Positions 24,136 to 36,700 of a DNA stretch of 64,000 nt are shown here, one piece after another. Below the pieces are notes generated by a model. That model saw only the letters and a program-made list of their open reading frames with translations, had not been told where the DNA came from and did not search any database. The stretch's first letter is position 1; the number at the start of each line of letters is the position of its first letter. Source of the stretch: Oscarella lobularis (Eukaryota; Porifera; Homoscleromorpha; Homosclerophorida; Oscarellidae). The translations under genes and the position numbers were made by a program. The stretch covers positions 3,100,001 to 3,164,000 of the forward strand of contig NC_089184.1 in assembly GCF_947507565.1 (NCBI RefSeq), given 5' to 3'.

Positions 24136-27100
24136 TCACTGTTCGCTTTCTGGTTTCTTAGAATGCTTTGCGATCCACTGATCCTTGGGAAGTTGCCCCA
24201 GCGCATTGGGGCAGTATCTGTATCCATTGCAACGGAAGTGACCAGTCGTCGCGTTGCAGGGTTCGAAGCAGACGCTGCACTCGTACGCCTTCCTCTGTTT
24301 TGGTTTTCCCGCAGCATTCTCAGCTCGCCTTCTCTTTCTCCACTCCGTCGTACGACTCAGCCTTTCTTCCTTTAACAACGCGTCTGCTTTCGTCGGCTCG
24401 ACTGAGTTGACTGTCACTGCTCTTCGCTTTTCTGCTCTTCGCTTTTTTCCTAAAACGTAATTTAGTTCGTGACTTGCTGTTTAAAATGTATGGAGTAAAT
24501 TAATTATTAATTAATTAATTTAATTAATTAATTAATCAATATTAAATTGTGTTTTTATAGAGCTATATTTACATTTTTCTTACCTTTAACATTTGCTTGA
24601 CCGCTTTTGTCTTGAGGTTCGTCAAATTCAACTGGGTCATGTGGAATTTGTTCAGGAAGGTTGGGTCGGGGATCAAGAAGACGTTCTTCTGCACGCAAGT
24701 TTGCAGATGGTGGGGTGATGCTCTGCAAGCATGAGCTGATCTGTTCCTGTCTTCTTCTACTCTTGTACCATCTGGACAGGGTTGTTTGATTTATGTTGTA
24801 GAGAGTCAAGCCGGAGCTGATTAGCAGGAAGTTGTTGCAAATTTTCCCACGGTAAATGGCGTATTTTTTGAGTATTCTTTTCCAGCGTGACACTAAGGTG
24901 GTATGGCCATCCACTGTTTCTCGCCTTGGCTGAGTTATTTCTCCGCAGAGACGATAGCAAATTAATTCAACCACCCGACTCTTTGCGGGACTCATTGCTG
25001 GCTCTCCTCCTGAGCGAAAGCACCTGAAATAGATTATGACAAGTGTCAAAAATAAAGTTTGTTAGTAATTTTATTAATTGATGCTATAGCTTACTACCTC
25101 TTCAAATGATCGTCAGTGGGAATTCCTGCACGATGTTGTTTTGACTGAGAGAAGCGGCCGTGCAAAGGCAGAGAACTGACGCTGCGTGTAAGTGATTGGC
25201 TTTTAAGTCGAATTCCGGCAGATTATTATAAAGTTGTAGAATATTTTCGGCATCTTTTGTTGAAATAGCAAAATCAGTTAGAGACAGGATAGCCTCAACC
25301 AGTTTGTCAACTTTATCCCAGTCTGGGATTCCAAGGGAATCCAGGCGGACAGAGCCATCCTAGGTACATATTAATTAATTAATTAATTAATTAATTAATT
25401 AATTAATTTCAGGCATTATTCGAGTCAGTTGTTACCTTATCGCCGTCGTCTTCTTCTTCTTCTCTTTCATCATCGTCATCATCATCTTCATCGCTTGATA
25501 CAAACAATAGTGGTGCATCATGCTCGGTGCCTTCCCCGGCTTCGTTTACTGCATCCTCTTCAGCAATATCATCCGCCAAATCGGCATCACCCTCACCCTC
25601 ATCCTTATCCTCATCAGCATCAGAATCTTCTACTTCGTTGTTTTCCGCCTCTTCAGTGATCGTCTCAAGGCATTTCCCACTCTGATTGTACAAGTATTGC
25701 ACTCCGAAAACCTCGCCTGTCCACTTATTTGGTGGATGAAACCACGGAAGCAAAGGCTTGCCAAGAATTTGTTCGCTGCATAGAGAGCATCAGATAAGTA
25801 CAGTAAATTGATTATTTAGATTTTAACCTTTTTTCATTAAGTTTTGTCTGCAGTTTAATGTCATAGGTTCCTTGACTATTTGAAACCCGGTCGGCGTTCC
25901 ATCGGCTAATGCCTTCAATCAGGTAAGCGTGCAAATTTCTTGCACTCGCGGTGCTCCCCGGAATGAACTTCACAATGTGGCCGTGAAAGCTTTCTAAAGA
26001 GGTCGTTCCTCGAGCACATCGGTAGTGAGGCAAGGCCATTCCCCCTCTTTGTATTTCTCCCACTTTAGCGTACAAGGGAATATCGACTGGGTCTTGAATG
26101 CATTTGACGTGTTTTTTTTCTTTCAGCCACACTTCTGTGGCCTTAGGATTGAGAAGTTTGACGCCAAAGCTATCGGCTGCAGGAGCCATAGACAATAGAA
26201 GCTCTTCGATGGCTTTAACAATCTCGGGTTCCTCTCTTGTGCGCCTTTTGCAATGTCTCGCCAACTCGTCTCTTGTTAGCGAAGATCGAACAGCCTTTTC
26301 TGACGGGGTAACGCCTTTGCTTTTCATCTCATTTGTTTTTGCCTTCACCAGCGCCTTCACGTCGACTGGGTCCCACTCAAAGATACAGCGCGACAGTCTT
26401 TTCATGAAAATGGGGTAGAGAGCGTGGTTTTCACTTTGGCAGGCAAGAGCAATACGTCGCATAAAATGCCAGATATCCAAAAGCACAATGAGTTCAGGCC
26501 AGTCGTGAAACAGTGCGTTCAACCTTGAGCCTCGGCGACCGCAGCAGTCCCTGTCTGTGTACAGAAGAACTGGAGCAGCTACGTTTGCAGCCTTGTAGCG
26601 CTTCATGAGACCATCTGCAAGCGGCTGTAACGCTTCGGATGATTCTGATTCGGTGAGGACGCATTGCAGTATTTCACCTTTTTCATTGCCAACATTTGTT
26701 GCCCACTTGGCCGAATTTGCGTCCTTTCCACGAAACTTCTTACAAATTTTTGCAGTTGAGTCGATTTTGAGGATTGATCCGAATGTTGAGGTTAGAGCTC
26801 GTAGTACGACAGACATCCGACTCCAAACTTGCCTTACATAGGTCTCCGTAAGCCACCTTGCACCTCCCACTTTCGCCGGCGGCGGTGGCTCTTCATAAGA
26901 GCAATCGGACGATCCTATCATTCCCAGTACACCTGATTTGTGGCGGTCGCAATCAGTGAGGTAGGTAAGGGCACGTTGCTTCCATTCCTCGTCGTGCATT
27001 TCCCGCAGATTTTTGTACAGGACAAAAGGGCTGTTGCCGAGAGTGCGGGAACGGAGAAAATTCAGAACGACCTTATCACATGCGTAGATCAAAGACAGTA

Positions 27101-28151
27101 CACACGGAAAGGTCTGGCGGATGTAATCCGGAAGCTGTTCTAGAACATTCTGATCGCATGCCTTGTAGATTTTGTGGCAGCGTGGGCACCCCATCCACTC
27201 GTACGCCAAGTAGTAGAAGTCCTTCACGTCAAGGACCCTTCTCACTCTTGCGTGGACCCCTTTTGAATGCATTTCGATTTGACAATTTGGGCAGGTAAAC
27301 TTGAAATTTCTAATTCTTCTTGGCATCCACAAGAAAAGACGTCGCAAGAAGTATCTTCCAGGAGAAGGTTTGCTTGTCGAAGTAAGCGGCACTGCCGGGG
27401 GAAGCCACCATTCCTTAGTTATGTTGTCGATTTGATGTCCTCTGGATTTAAACAGTTCCTTTCCAATCCATTCTAGATCGGCGTCAGCGACGCGCTCTTG
27501 CCACGCTTTGGGACACCTATCCTTGTAAGACTTGACTGGCTCACTCTAAAACCAATATGATATTTTTGTCAGCATGTTCGTACAAGAGATGCGCTTGAAG
27601 TTGCCAAAGACGCTCTTCCTGCTTTCCCGGCTGAGCTAGTAGATTTGTTTTTCTCCTGTTGTACCTACAACAAGCATTCAAAGTCACGGCTCGGGTAATT
27701 CAAAAACTCGCGATTACTCTTACCGGATAATCTAGCCTGATATTTGCCAAATCTTCGTCCGCAATCGAGTCAAATTCTCCACTAGCGGGCGTCCCGGAGC
27801 CTGAGAAATTGGGCGAGGTGGCGGCAGCAGCAGCGGCGGTGGTGGCGGCTGCGGAGAGACCAAGGGCCTGCTACATGAACAGGTAACTTCCTTCAGACTC
27901 CGACACACGTGTTCTCTCACCTTAGGCTGTCGGGCGTGATAGCCGCATTTGCACGCTACCGGCTTTCCTAGCACGTCGATGTCGTGCGCATTTCCGTGTT
28001 TTGGGCAAGATTTAATGCGCTCGATCTTCTTCGCGTACTCTGACGCTTTAGGCGGTAGTTCTCCTCGTCCAAACGAGCGTTTCTCCTCCGCAAAACTTTG
28101 TAGCCTCTTTTCCCACACGTGGGAGGGAAGCGCGCGGTGTTTCTTCGACAT
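24136..28151 (-). CDS. DDE transposase with DUF6729-like zinc domain
   Basis: This is a multi-exon gene inside the transposon. Start ATG 28149-28151 opens with MSKKHRALPSHVWEKRLQSF, followed by a cysteine motif (CPKHG, ACKCGYH). The main exon, about 27546 down to 25830, has paired CPNC and CPRC zinc ligands in the arrangement I recall for DUF6729 proteins of fish and corals. After it come the likely catalytic residues: D in KIDSTAKI, D in LLYTDRDCC and E in TSLESFHGHI. Later exons encode PLLPWFHPPNKWTGEVFGV, an acidic tract near 25440-25640, a helix-turn-helix-like stretch (NQTTLSRWYKSRRR) and a final CSVC plus GYRYCPN zinc motif, ending at TGA 24136-24138. I see no stop inside the conserved exons, so the element may be active. 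Two 5' exon joins (about 27550-27900) were not resolved. Confidence 0.8.
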
Positions 28152-28589
28152 TGCAGTGTTGAAAAGGCAGAAGCAGGATAAGGAATTCAGCACGAGGTTT
28201 AGCACGAGGACTCGGAAGTTTGTAAACAAAAGAACGCATGCGCCCTCTAGCTCGGAAATGCATAATGTCCTGAATTTGTTTTAATCTGCCTAAATATTAA
28301 AACTAACATTAAAGCTAAGCTCTACATCATGATTTTACTCTTTTTTCGCGTTCTATCCCTTGTGCAGAACGAGCGGAAGTGGTACAGTGCGCTACTTAGT
28401 CACATGACGTGCGACACCTGTTAGCGAATCGCGCCGTAGCGGCTTAAAAAACGTCGCCCGTTAACTGGCAAGGTGCGAAATGCTATAAGAACCTTTTTTC
28501 CGCCTTCTACTTTATTTTTAAACTTCTTTTCCTTCCTTTTTCTTCTCCCCTCTTTTCCCCCCCTCCACGGTACGTTTTATGCCCCAGCC

Positions 28590-28597
28590 TGACCGCT
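28590..28597. repeat. Right target-site duplication of DNA transposon
   Basis: This is the second copy of TGACCGCT, directly after the right transposon end (CCCCAGCC). The sequence then resumes the GC-rich block that continues without a break in duplication unit 2. Confidence 0.85.
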
Positions 28598-28869
28598 CTG
28601 CCTAACGCAGGTTGTGCTCGTTTGGCAACAATAAGACTTATAAGCGATCTTTCTGCTCAGTGCGTGAACCGACCGAAGCCCCCCATCGCCCTGCTTACAG
28701 GCTCCGGCACGGGATTAATCCGTGGGCCACGCTGATCCAACGATCCTGACTGCCCTTTTGCCAATCTCCCGAGCCAGTCCGTCAAGGATGAGACGCAGAT
28801 TCCTCCGCGCCGCACCCACCCTAGGCCTCAACTGAAGGAAAATCGGTGTGCGCGTTGCTTTTGAACAGC

Positions 28870-28940
28870 GTAGCCCCACCCATTACTCTCATTGGTCCGT
28901 CAAGGTCACGTGGGTTCACCTAGCGCTCTCATTGGTTTCT
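28870..28940 (+). promoter_or_regulatory. CCAAT-box promoter, unit 1
   Basis: Two inverted CCAAT boxes (ATTGG at 28891-28895 and 28931-28935) lie 40 bp apart with an E-box CACGTG between them (28907-28912). A GCCCCACCC motif lies just upstream. The same set is kept in unit 2 at 41887-41931. The spacing and composition resemble NF-Y-driven promoters. Inferred, not shown. Confidence 0.5.
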
Positions 28941-29064
28941 CTGAATAGGTGCGAAAATATAAACCGATTCCAATACCGGTTTGACTGTATGTTGCGTCAT
29001 GATTTTAGTCAGCATTTCTATTTCTGGCAATGAATGACGTAAGCTTTCTCGCCTCGAGTTCAAG

Positions 29065-29223
29065 ATGGTGGACGATGCCTCGTGTTCGTCGTTTCTTTTC
29101 CACACAGATTCTCGTCTTGCGTTTCGGTTAGATTATCGTAGATCGGCTTTCGCGGTCTTGTCCTCGAACGGGACATCAGGAATCGAACACGTGATTTCGA
29201 AGAAGCAACGAAGAGTGGCGTAG
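29065..29223 (+). CDS. Small ORF kept in both duplication units, copy 1
   Basis: A 52-residue frame (MVDDASCSSFLFHTDS start, ISKKQRRVA end) begins in a strong context (CAAGATGG) about 130 bp after the CCAAT boxes. Unit 2 holds the same frame with the same start, stop and length. By eye the two copies differ by four amino-acid changes and at least three silent changes, which gives little support for strong selection on the protein. It may instead be the 5' part of a non-coding transcript. No family was recognised. Confidence 0.3.
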   Translation: MVDDASCSSFLFHTDSRLAFRLDYRRSAFAVLSSNGTSGIEHVISKKQRRVA

Positions 29224-30798
29224 AAGACGAAAACGAGCGATTTCGGCGACGACGACGGCTTCGAAGCTAAGGAAGAATGCAAGAGACGGCGTTCGGTAAG
29301 CGTCTAAGCGATCGAGAGCCCGTTTGTCGCGATAGAAAAGGCGATCTCTCCACGCGACCTTCGCGGATCACTTTCGCCTCGTTTTTTCGCAGCGATCTTC
29401 AACTACAAAGCACGATGCGATCAAGAGCTCACGCTGAAGTACGAAAAAACGGCGCAAAAATACGAACAGGTGCGCTTTGGGTCCCCGAAACAATTATGAT
29501 TCTGTTCTTCGCGAATTTCGACTCGCACGAGCCATTTGACAACGCGAGGCTGTTTTTCTAGCGAATTAGAGTCGATCTAACGCGTTTAAGTGGGAAATCC
29601 GCGATGTGATGATTTTAGAATCTCTGAATTTTTTGTCATTTAGGTCTTTTTTTCCGATTCTACATATTTTATTATGAATCAATGGGATTCAGTTGCCTGT
29701 GTGATCTCGCAGTATGAAATTGACTTTACGTTTTATATGTAATATTGAATTTTTTAGATGTCGTGTACTTTCTGGATCAATTCCTTCATCCGTCAAGGTA
29801 ACGAAGACCATAGAGTGTTATTTGAATCTGATTTTACTTTGTTTTCAGTTCTTTTCTCTCCTCGACGCTTGGATCAATCCGACGATATCAATCAGAGTGG
29901 GAAGATGCAGCCGAAGTAGGCAAAGAGAAGCGAACAATAGAAGGGTGCGAACTACGAGGAAATGGCTTATGAATGCGACTCCCCGATGAGCAGTCAGGGA
30001 GCGTGAGGGAAAAAAAGCGACGTCGTATTTTAATTATTTATTTTTAGGCGATGACGTCATTGGCTTATTTCGGGGTTCCGGATATTCGCCTTGTGGAAGG
30101 GATCGCCGTCTGGTGTTACCATGATGACGCAGAAACCAATCGAAAGAGAAGATATCAGGTATACAATTGGGACATGAAGAATATTTGGATGTTGATTTAT
30201 TTTTATAGGTCGTACGCGTGACACTTTTACTTCTCCGAAATTGCGATTTTCAGACCTCGTCAGGATGTCATTGTATACAATCTTTTATCAATAATAAATA
30301 TAACAATCTTCATTTTATCAATTTCAGAATGTCCTGTTGTTGGTCGTGCAGATTCCAAATACTTTACAGTCGGCGGTAGAGTGTCTCACGGTTCAGCTGT
30401 GCTCTGATTAAACAGTCTCCCAGCACGCTTCACGGAAAGAACTTTTTCATTTGCGTTTGCGGAAGACTCGGCTTGGTAACGACGCCATCTGGCGTTTTTC
30501 ATAGCCAGATGGCCTGGAGTAAATAAATATTTGTGTGTCTAGCCAGACTCGATTAGAGAGGAAGCGATCGACGTCTGCTTGTCATACCCTTACCGTCCTC
30601 CCCAACCGCGACCACGCGTACTTCGGCTCTCCTGCTAGCGCGCCAAAATCCCCTAATTGTCCGCACCTGCATTCGTCAGGTTTCATACTTTGTCTCTAGT
30701 GAGCTAGCCCTCGATCTTCTCGCCTGATTGGGTACGGGAAACGGAGGTGAAGCAAGTTTGACTACCGTGACGCGTCAACTCTACGTGCGAATCAAGTC
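29224..30798. other. Unit 1 tail and upstream region of the intact receptor
   Basis: 29224-29920 aligns with unit 2 at 42220-42910 but has small indels that break any shared frame. 29920-30536 has no counterpart in unit 2. A splice-bounded open stretch at 30048-30158 is noted among the rejected items. From 30536 the sequence matches the first receptor's upstream region (17590 onward) and probably holds the promoter of the receptor starting at 30799. Confidence 0.5.
30484..30513. repeat. Perfect 10-bp inverted repeat
   Basis: GCCATCTGGC and GCCAGATGGC are separated by 10 bp, forming a short hairpin close to the start of duplication unit 2. It may mark the duplication junction or be a transcription-factor dyad. 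No other support. Confidence 0.6.
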
Positions 30799-33700
30799 AT
30801 GGTCGAACAGATTGGACTGTTCGTCGAAGGACAAGGTGAGACACACGAAGGTCGTATTACTTATAGGGGGCATTCCATACACGTGACTAGCATGATATCA
30901 TTGTTTTGTTAGGACGCGCGGATTTGCGCGTCGTTCTTGTCTTCACGTTGCTGCTTTTGTCGACGACTTCGCAGACGAATGAAACGGTGCCAGGAGCAAC
31001 AAAAACAACAACAAGAGCAGCAAAGTCGACACTTGAACCACTTGCGAAACCAGGTAATGGCCGAAAGAGAACGGTCAGATAGATAATTCATATTGGCATT
31101 GTAATTCCGTGATTGACCTTCTCGTAGTTCCTAAAGCACCGCGTCTTTTGTCAGTTTCTCGGTATCGTGCCGGCTGGAGTCCGGCTTGGCTAATCATTCG
31201 TTGGGAAACTCTCTCGATCTCCAATCGGAAGGGTGCGATTATTGCTTATGAGGTTAACTACGTAGGAGACGAATTCGATACCAACATACATTCTGTCAAT
31301 GTCAGCGGAAGCGTTAATTCTTTGATTCTTTCTGGCCTGGAAGAGTACGTAGTTTATGACGTCAAAATTCGCGCCTATACAAGCGTTGGTCCGGGTCCTT
31401 TCTCTGCGAATCTTTCTGAGAGAACTTACGCAGGTTTGTAAATGAAAAATATTTGTCATTCTTATTTAGTTGTTCTTTAGCTCGTCCTGCAAATCCGGTT
31501 GTTCTTTCTATCCAGAACGTCAGTTCAAGTTCAAGCATTGACGGTCTGGCTGATCTCAAAGTGACTTGGTCTAACCCGTCTCCAAGGGATGTCAATGGAT
31601 TGTTTGTGGGAATACAGATGACTCTCAATTGTTCTTTCCACGGCTACTTTAGTAATAGGCTTTTCAGCAGTTACGATGAAGCTTCTATTCAAATGATGTG
31701 TGACTGCAATTATCGTAGCGAAATGAATTTCTTGAAGAACGGAACTGAGTTTGTGATCACCAACTTGACGAGGTTCTAATCTTTATCTTCTCTCCTTGAT
31801 GCTCTTAGGACTTGCTTCTAGTTATTCGTGGTACAACGTTTATGTTTACGCACTATCTAAAGACGAGTCATTAGGATATGTATACGTAAGCAATTCGACG
31901 TCTGACGTTGTTTTGACAGCAGAAAGCAGTAAGACAAACTAAATATACGCATTATATTTAATTATTAAGAAATAGAACCAACCGGTGCTCCACGGAATAT
32001 GTCAGTGTTCGATATCCCCGGAGGAAAGGAGCTATTAGTGAAGTGGAACGAAGTATCGTGTAACGAAATCAACGGAATGTTGAAGGAATACGTAATTTAC
32101 TATCAAAAAGAAGGCGAATCATTAGTGCTGCATGTTACCTCATCTCCAGATTCTACAGTATGACCTATACTTAAACTAATAATCTCAATCTAACGGGATT
32201 TTATATAGAATTTCACTATATCAAACTTGGAGCCTCTTAACGAGTATTCAGTGTGGATGCAAGCTGTCACAGGAGCAGGAGAAGGTCCTCGTACTTCCAT
32301 AGTCAAAGCACGTACAGCTCAGCGAGGTAAAACGTCTCTTTAATAAATTAACAGCTAAGTGTTAGGTTTGTACGTTTTCAGTTTGCGAATGTTTTTTGAA
32401 TGGATCGTTTAACGAGAATTGTAACCTGACGACCGGGCAATGTTTGTGTCTCGACGGCGCATACGGGCAGAACTGCGAAACGTGCATTCGATCACTAAAA
32501 CGATTTGATAACATCACCGAATGTCTTGGTACGAATCATCTTTAGTTGGTTTGTAACACTATGTCATCTTGTTTTCTATAATAGATGAAATTGACTATAC
32601 TCCTTTCAACTGCCTCGATCCTCCTCCGAGATGGCCACGTGGGTGCAGCGACGTGGCTCAGCCGTCGCGGGAGCCCACTCCTCTTCACGTCAGCCCAACG
32701 ATAGTCTCCGGTAGCACTGCTGTACGTAACCGCGTCAAGGTGTATTGGAACGGTTGGACGTGCTTCTTCGCCTGTCCACTAACGTATACGTGGAAAGTCT
32801 ATGTTCTTGTTCTTGAGAGTCAAGGCAGCTTTCTCAAGAAGCTCTCTCACTTTATTAATTCGTACCCTATCAGGAGTCAGCCCGTTCCTGATCCCATTCA
32901 AACTTATGTTCCTTCCGGAATGAATATGATTGAATTGACGGTTACTCACGGTTCCTATACGTCCCGCGTCGTTCGAAGTTACGTCTTAGTTGACAAAGCG
33001 GAAGGCTCTTCGGTTGCAATATCGACTCGTCATATGCTTCACTTTTCGTCGACTACTGGTAACTCACACTGGCAAACGGATCGAAATGGACGACATCTTA
33101 ATGTTAGCTGGGAAAATCATTTTTACAACTCGTACATCAAGACGAATCCGTCACTGCTGTATCGCATTGAACGACTCCAGACTGGCGACGACTTTATCGT
33201 GTCACCGCTCTCGTTCTCCGGCATCCCAACGTATAATGACTCTGGAATCATGTCCTTCGAAGTGACTCTTTATCAGAACAACTCTCTAATTGCGTCTCAA
33301 ACTTTCACTGCTGTGGAACAGCGCTGGGTCTATCTTCTTCATTCGAAGCCTTTTCAATCTGGCGAAACTTACCGAGTAGATGTAACCGCGATTGATGTTT
33401 TTGGACACCAAGCGCACAGTTCAGCGTTGTTTTACACGGACTTTACTCAGCCGACGATCTCCGACGTTAACATATGGAAAGGCGAGCATAGTTCAATCAG
33501 AGATTTAGATCTTTGCTTGAGAGAGGGAAATCGATCGGTCTACACTCTCGAAGGGACCGCAATGGATGAAGAGAGCGGAATCGAAACGATTGAGTGGAAG
33601 AGTTTAACGACAAGCGGCCAAATCGATTCACAATCTCAGGTGAGCGGCTCTTTAAAATTCGTACGATTGTAGCTGATAGGATCTGTTAAGCTACAATGTC

Positions 33701-36700
33701 GCGATCGTGACAAGTTCTGCTATTGCGCTCTCGACGGTGTTTGTCGTTTGAAAAGGTTCAAGTCTGAGCTTAAAGGATTTGAGGCGTCTTGGAACGGCAA
33801 CGGGTTTAACCTGCAAATTCAAGCGACTAGCCGATCTGGATTGAAATCCAAGTGGGAAAAATTTACAATTTCTGCACCAATGACAGCGACAATTTCTCCT
33901 ACACTCGAACGCTTGACGTCAGCTAGAAGAGCGATTACGGTTAAATGGTCTCTAAGCAGCTCTTCAACGAGTTTTCTTGTGTTTGCTTGTCAGAAGGATT
34001 TAGAAACGGCAAAATGTGTCACTTGTTTCGAAGTCAGCGTTGACGAATCGCAGCGTGAAGCCCAGGTCGAGGATTTAAGACCTGACACTATATATCAAGT
34101 CCAAATAGAAGCGTTTGAGGGCAATACCTTTGGGTTGAGTGCACCCAAGGAGACGAAGACGCAAGAAGACAGTAAGTGTATTATTTAATTAGAGAGAATT
34201 TAGTCAATTTTTCATAGGTCCGGAAAGGAGTCCTATTGATATTGCTGTTACGACTCGACCTAATAGAATAGCTCAAATTGCTTGGAAACCACCTGATCTG
34301 TTTTATCGGAATGGCGATATCACGGGATACAAAGTGATGGTCGAAATTGAGAAAGAAGGTCAGTGGGTTTTGGCCCAAGCCGAAATCGGCGTCGACGCAC
34401 CTCACACGACCACGGCGGTGAACCATCTCCCCTCGGGACAAAAACTTCGAACGCGAGTGAGCGCGGCAACGGCAATTGGCTTCGGGCCGCCGTCAGCTTA
34501 CTACGACTTCACCACTCCGGAAGACGGTGAGAAGAGTATACACATGATTTTTTTCTCTACATGCAATTAATAACTAATTGTAGTTCCCGATGTGTCTCCG
34601 TGCAATGTTTCGGTGATTGACGCTACCAAAAGCAGCGTTACGATTTCTTGGAATGAGATACCTAAATATAGTCGTAACGGCGTCCTTCGCGAATACGTCG
34701 TCACATATTTCGCTCAGAAGTTCGACGAGCCGGAGAAAACTGTTGAGGTGCGTGGAACGGAAACGTCGGCTACGCTTAGCGGTCTTTTACCGTACACATC
34801 TTACGTCATCAAAGTGAGCGGTAGAACGAACATTGGCCCTGGACCGGTCAGTGACGGTCTTATCGTGCAAACAAGCGAAGGCGGTAAATAACGACAATTT
34901 TAATTATAGAGAATTTTCTTTTTGTTAATTTTTTGTGTAGTTCCTGGGCCTCCTTTATTAAAACGAGCTGACGCTGCGAGTGTGACGGCGATCTCAGTGA
35001 GCTGGAAGGTGCCGTCGAAACCTAACGGCAGGATATTGGACTATCGCTTTTTTGTATTGTACTCGTCAAATCGTTCCTCTGCGGCCGATTTCACGGATCA
35101 AGGAAGCGAGAGCAACACAATCTTGACAAACCTTGTCGAAGGAACAAACTATTCAATCTACATGCGGGCGAGAACGTCGCAGGGATTAGGCGAACGAACC
35201 GAAGCCGTTTACGTCGCAACTTTAAAGCGAAGTTAGTCAATAAGTTGTTTACTTTCATTATATACTCATGCGTTTGTTTTAGTTATTGGTGCTCCACAAG
35301 AGTTGAATGCAACGTCTAATACGTCGGATAGCATTTTAGTGTCGTGGCTTGCTCCGTCATTTGGCAACGGCTCGGGCTACGTCAACATCTCCCGCTACGT
35401 AATCATGTACGGTGTCGCAGATGATGGGAAACAGAACGTGACGACGACAAATGAGTTTTACGTACTCACGGGTTTGTCTCCATACACTTACTATCAAATT
35501 GAAGTGAAGGCCGAAGGTGGCAATGCAAGTGCCGTCACAGTTGCCTATACACTCGAAGGAAGTAGGTGTTGTAGCAGGGGCTAATAATAATGCATGTGAA
35601 TAATATTTTCTTTGTCACAGCTCCCGGGCCGCTTGAATCGTTTCGAATTTCTGACGTCGACGAGTCGTCCGTCCTTCTCAAATGGGAGCCGCCCAGTTCT
35701 CCAAACGGTCGAATAGCTTATAGATATTGCATTGCTGAAACGGCAACAGGATTTCGACAAGACGTGGATCTGCTCCCCGGCCAACTTGACTTGCCGGTTG
35801 GCCGATTCTTTCGATGGAAAGTCTCCAACTTGACGGGATACACAGAGTATCAGTTCTCCATGCGAGCCTTTAACATTCTTCACAATTTCAATGTAGGTCC
35901 TAGTTCTGAGCTACTTGTCATTCGCAGCAATGAAGGAAGTAGGATCTACTGACAACGTTGATTATTTTTTTTGATTTGATTTGGGGTACATTTAGAGCCG
36001 GGTCCTCCTGATGCCGTTCGTGTATTTGCAACGAGATACGCGTCTCTAATCGTCTCGTGGTCTCCGCCGAAGAAACCCAACGGCATTATAACTGATTACG
36101 AAATTTCCACGCAGTGGGCTAACGAAACGGGAACGCCAAAAACGATAACAATTATCCACGTGATCGACGTGATCAATGCAGAGGCGCGATTTCAAAACGT
36201 TGAAGGACTCCAGTTCCCGGTAAATTATTCCGTCATTGTACGAGCAATCACATCATCGGGAAGGGGAGCGGCTAGCGAGCAGATATTCGAATTTTCAAAA
36301 TTTCTAGATCCTGAACCTTCGTATCCGGGCAACGTCAATCATATTAATCTTACGTCAACGTCAGTAACGTTAATTTGGGAACGACCGTGGCACTATCAGG
36401 GTCTGCTGAACTATACACTTAGTGTTACACAACTAGACGGACCTACTTCATTCACTAAGCGAGTTGTCAATAAGGATAAGACTAGTGCAACTGTTGAAGA
36501 ATTGCTGGCAAATACGCTTTACTCCGTTAAGCTTGTTGCCGGTTTTGCGGACGGGTCGCTCGGAAGTGCCTCTGATCTTCATGTCTTTCAGACACCTCCA
36601 TCTGGTAAGATAATATCAAAGACCTTTTTTAAATGGATGCTTTCTTTACATTGTTGTTTAGCTCCGTCTTCTGCTCCGCGTAATTTCACTGTTATTCGAA

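Larger units (their letters stand above)
23465..28589 (-). mobile_element. Autonomous-looking DNA transposon with DUF6729-type DDE transposase
   Basis: The insertion of 5125 bp interrupts a block that is continuous in duplication unit 2 around 41586. It is bounded by an 8-bp target duplication. Both ends carry CGTACCGT in inverted orientation, exactly 15 bp from each edge (23480-23487 and 28567-28574), so the terminal inverted repeats are short or degenerate. It encodes one transposase on the minus strand. The 8-bp duplication is compatible with several superfamilies, including hAT, P, Merlin and Zisupton. The superfamily is not settled by sight. Insertion took place after the tandem duplication. 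Confidence 0.85.
17590..29920. repeat. Tandem segmental duplication, unit 1
   Basis: Sequence from about 17590 to 29920 is homologous to about 30536 to 42910. The order of parts is the same in both: promoter and signal-peptide exon, FN3 receptor kinase, 3' flank with an exonuclease-like fragment, GC-rich block, and CCAAT-box promoter with a small ORF. Two large differences break the alignment. Unit 1 lacks about 5.2 kb of receptor ectodomain present in unit 2, and it holds a 5.1-kb transposon absent from unit 2. Edges are judged by eye and are approximate. Confidence 0.85.

Noticed and set aside
25429-25659. Plus-strand frame rich in His, Leu and Arg.
   Set aside because: It is the antisense shadow of the acidic Asp/Glu tract of the transposase.
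30048-30158. Open stretch with acceptor TTTTTAG and donor GTATAC (AMTSLAYFGVPDIRLV).
   Set aside because: No upstream or downstream exon with matching phase, no counterpart in unit 2 and no family resemblance.
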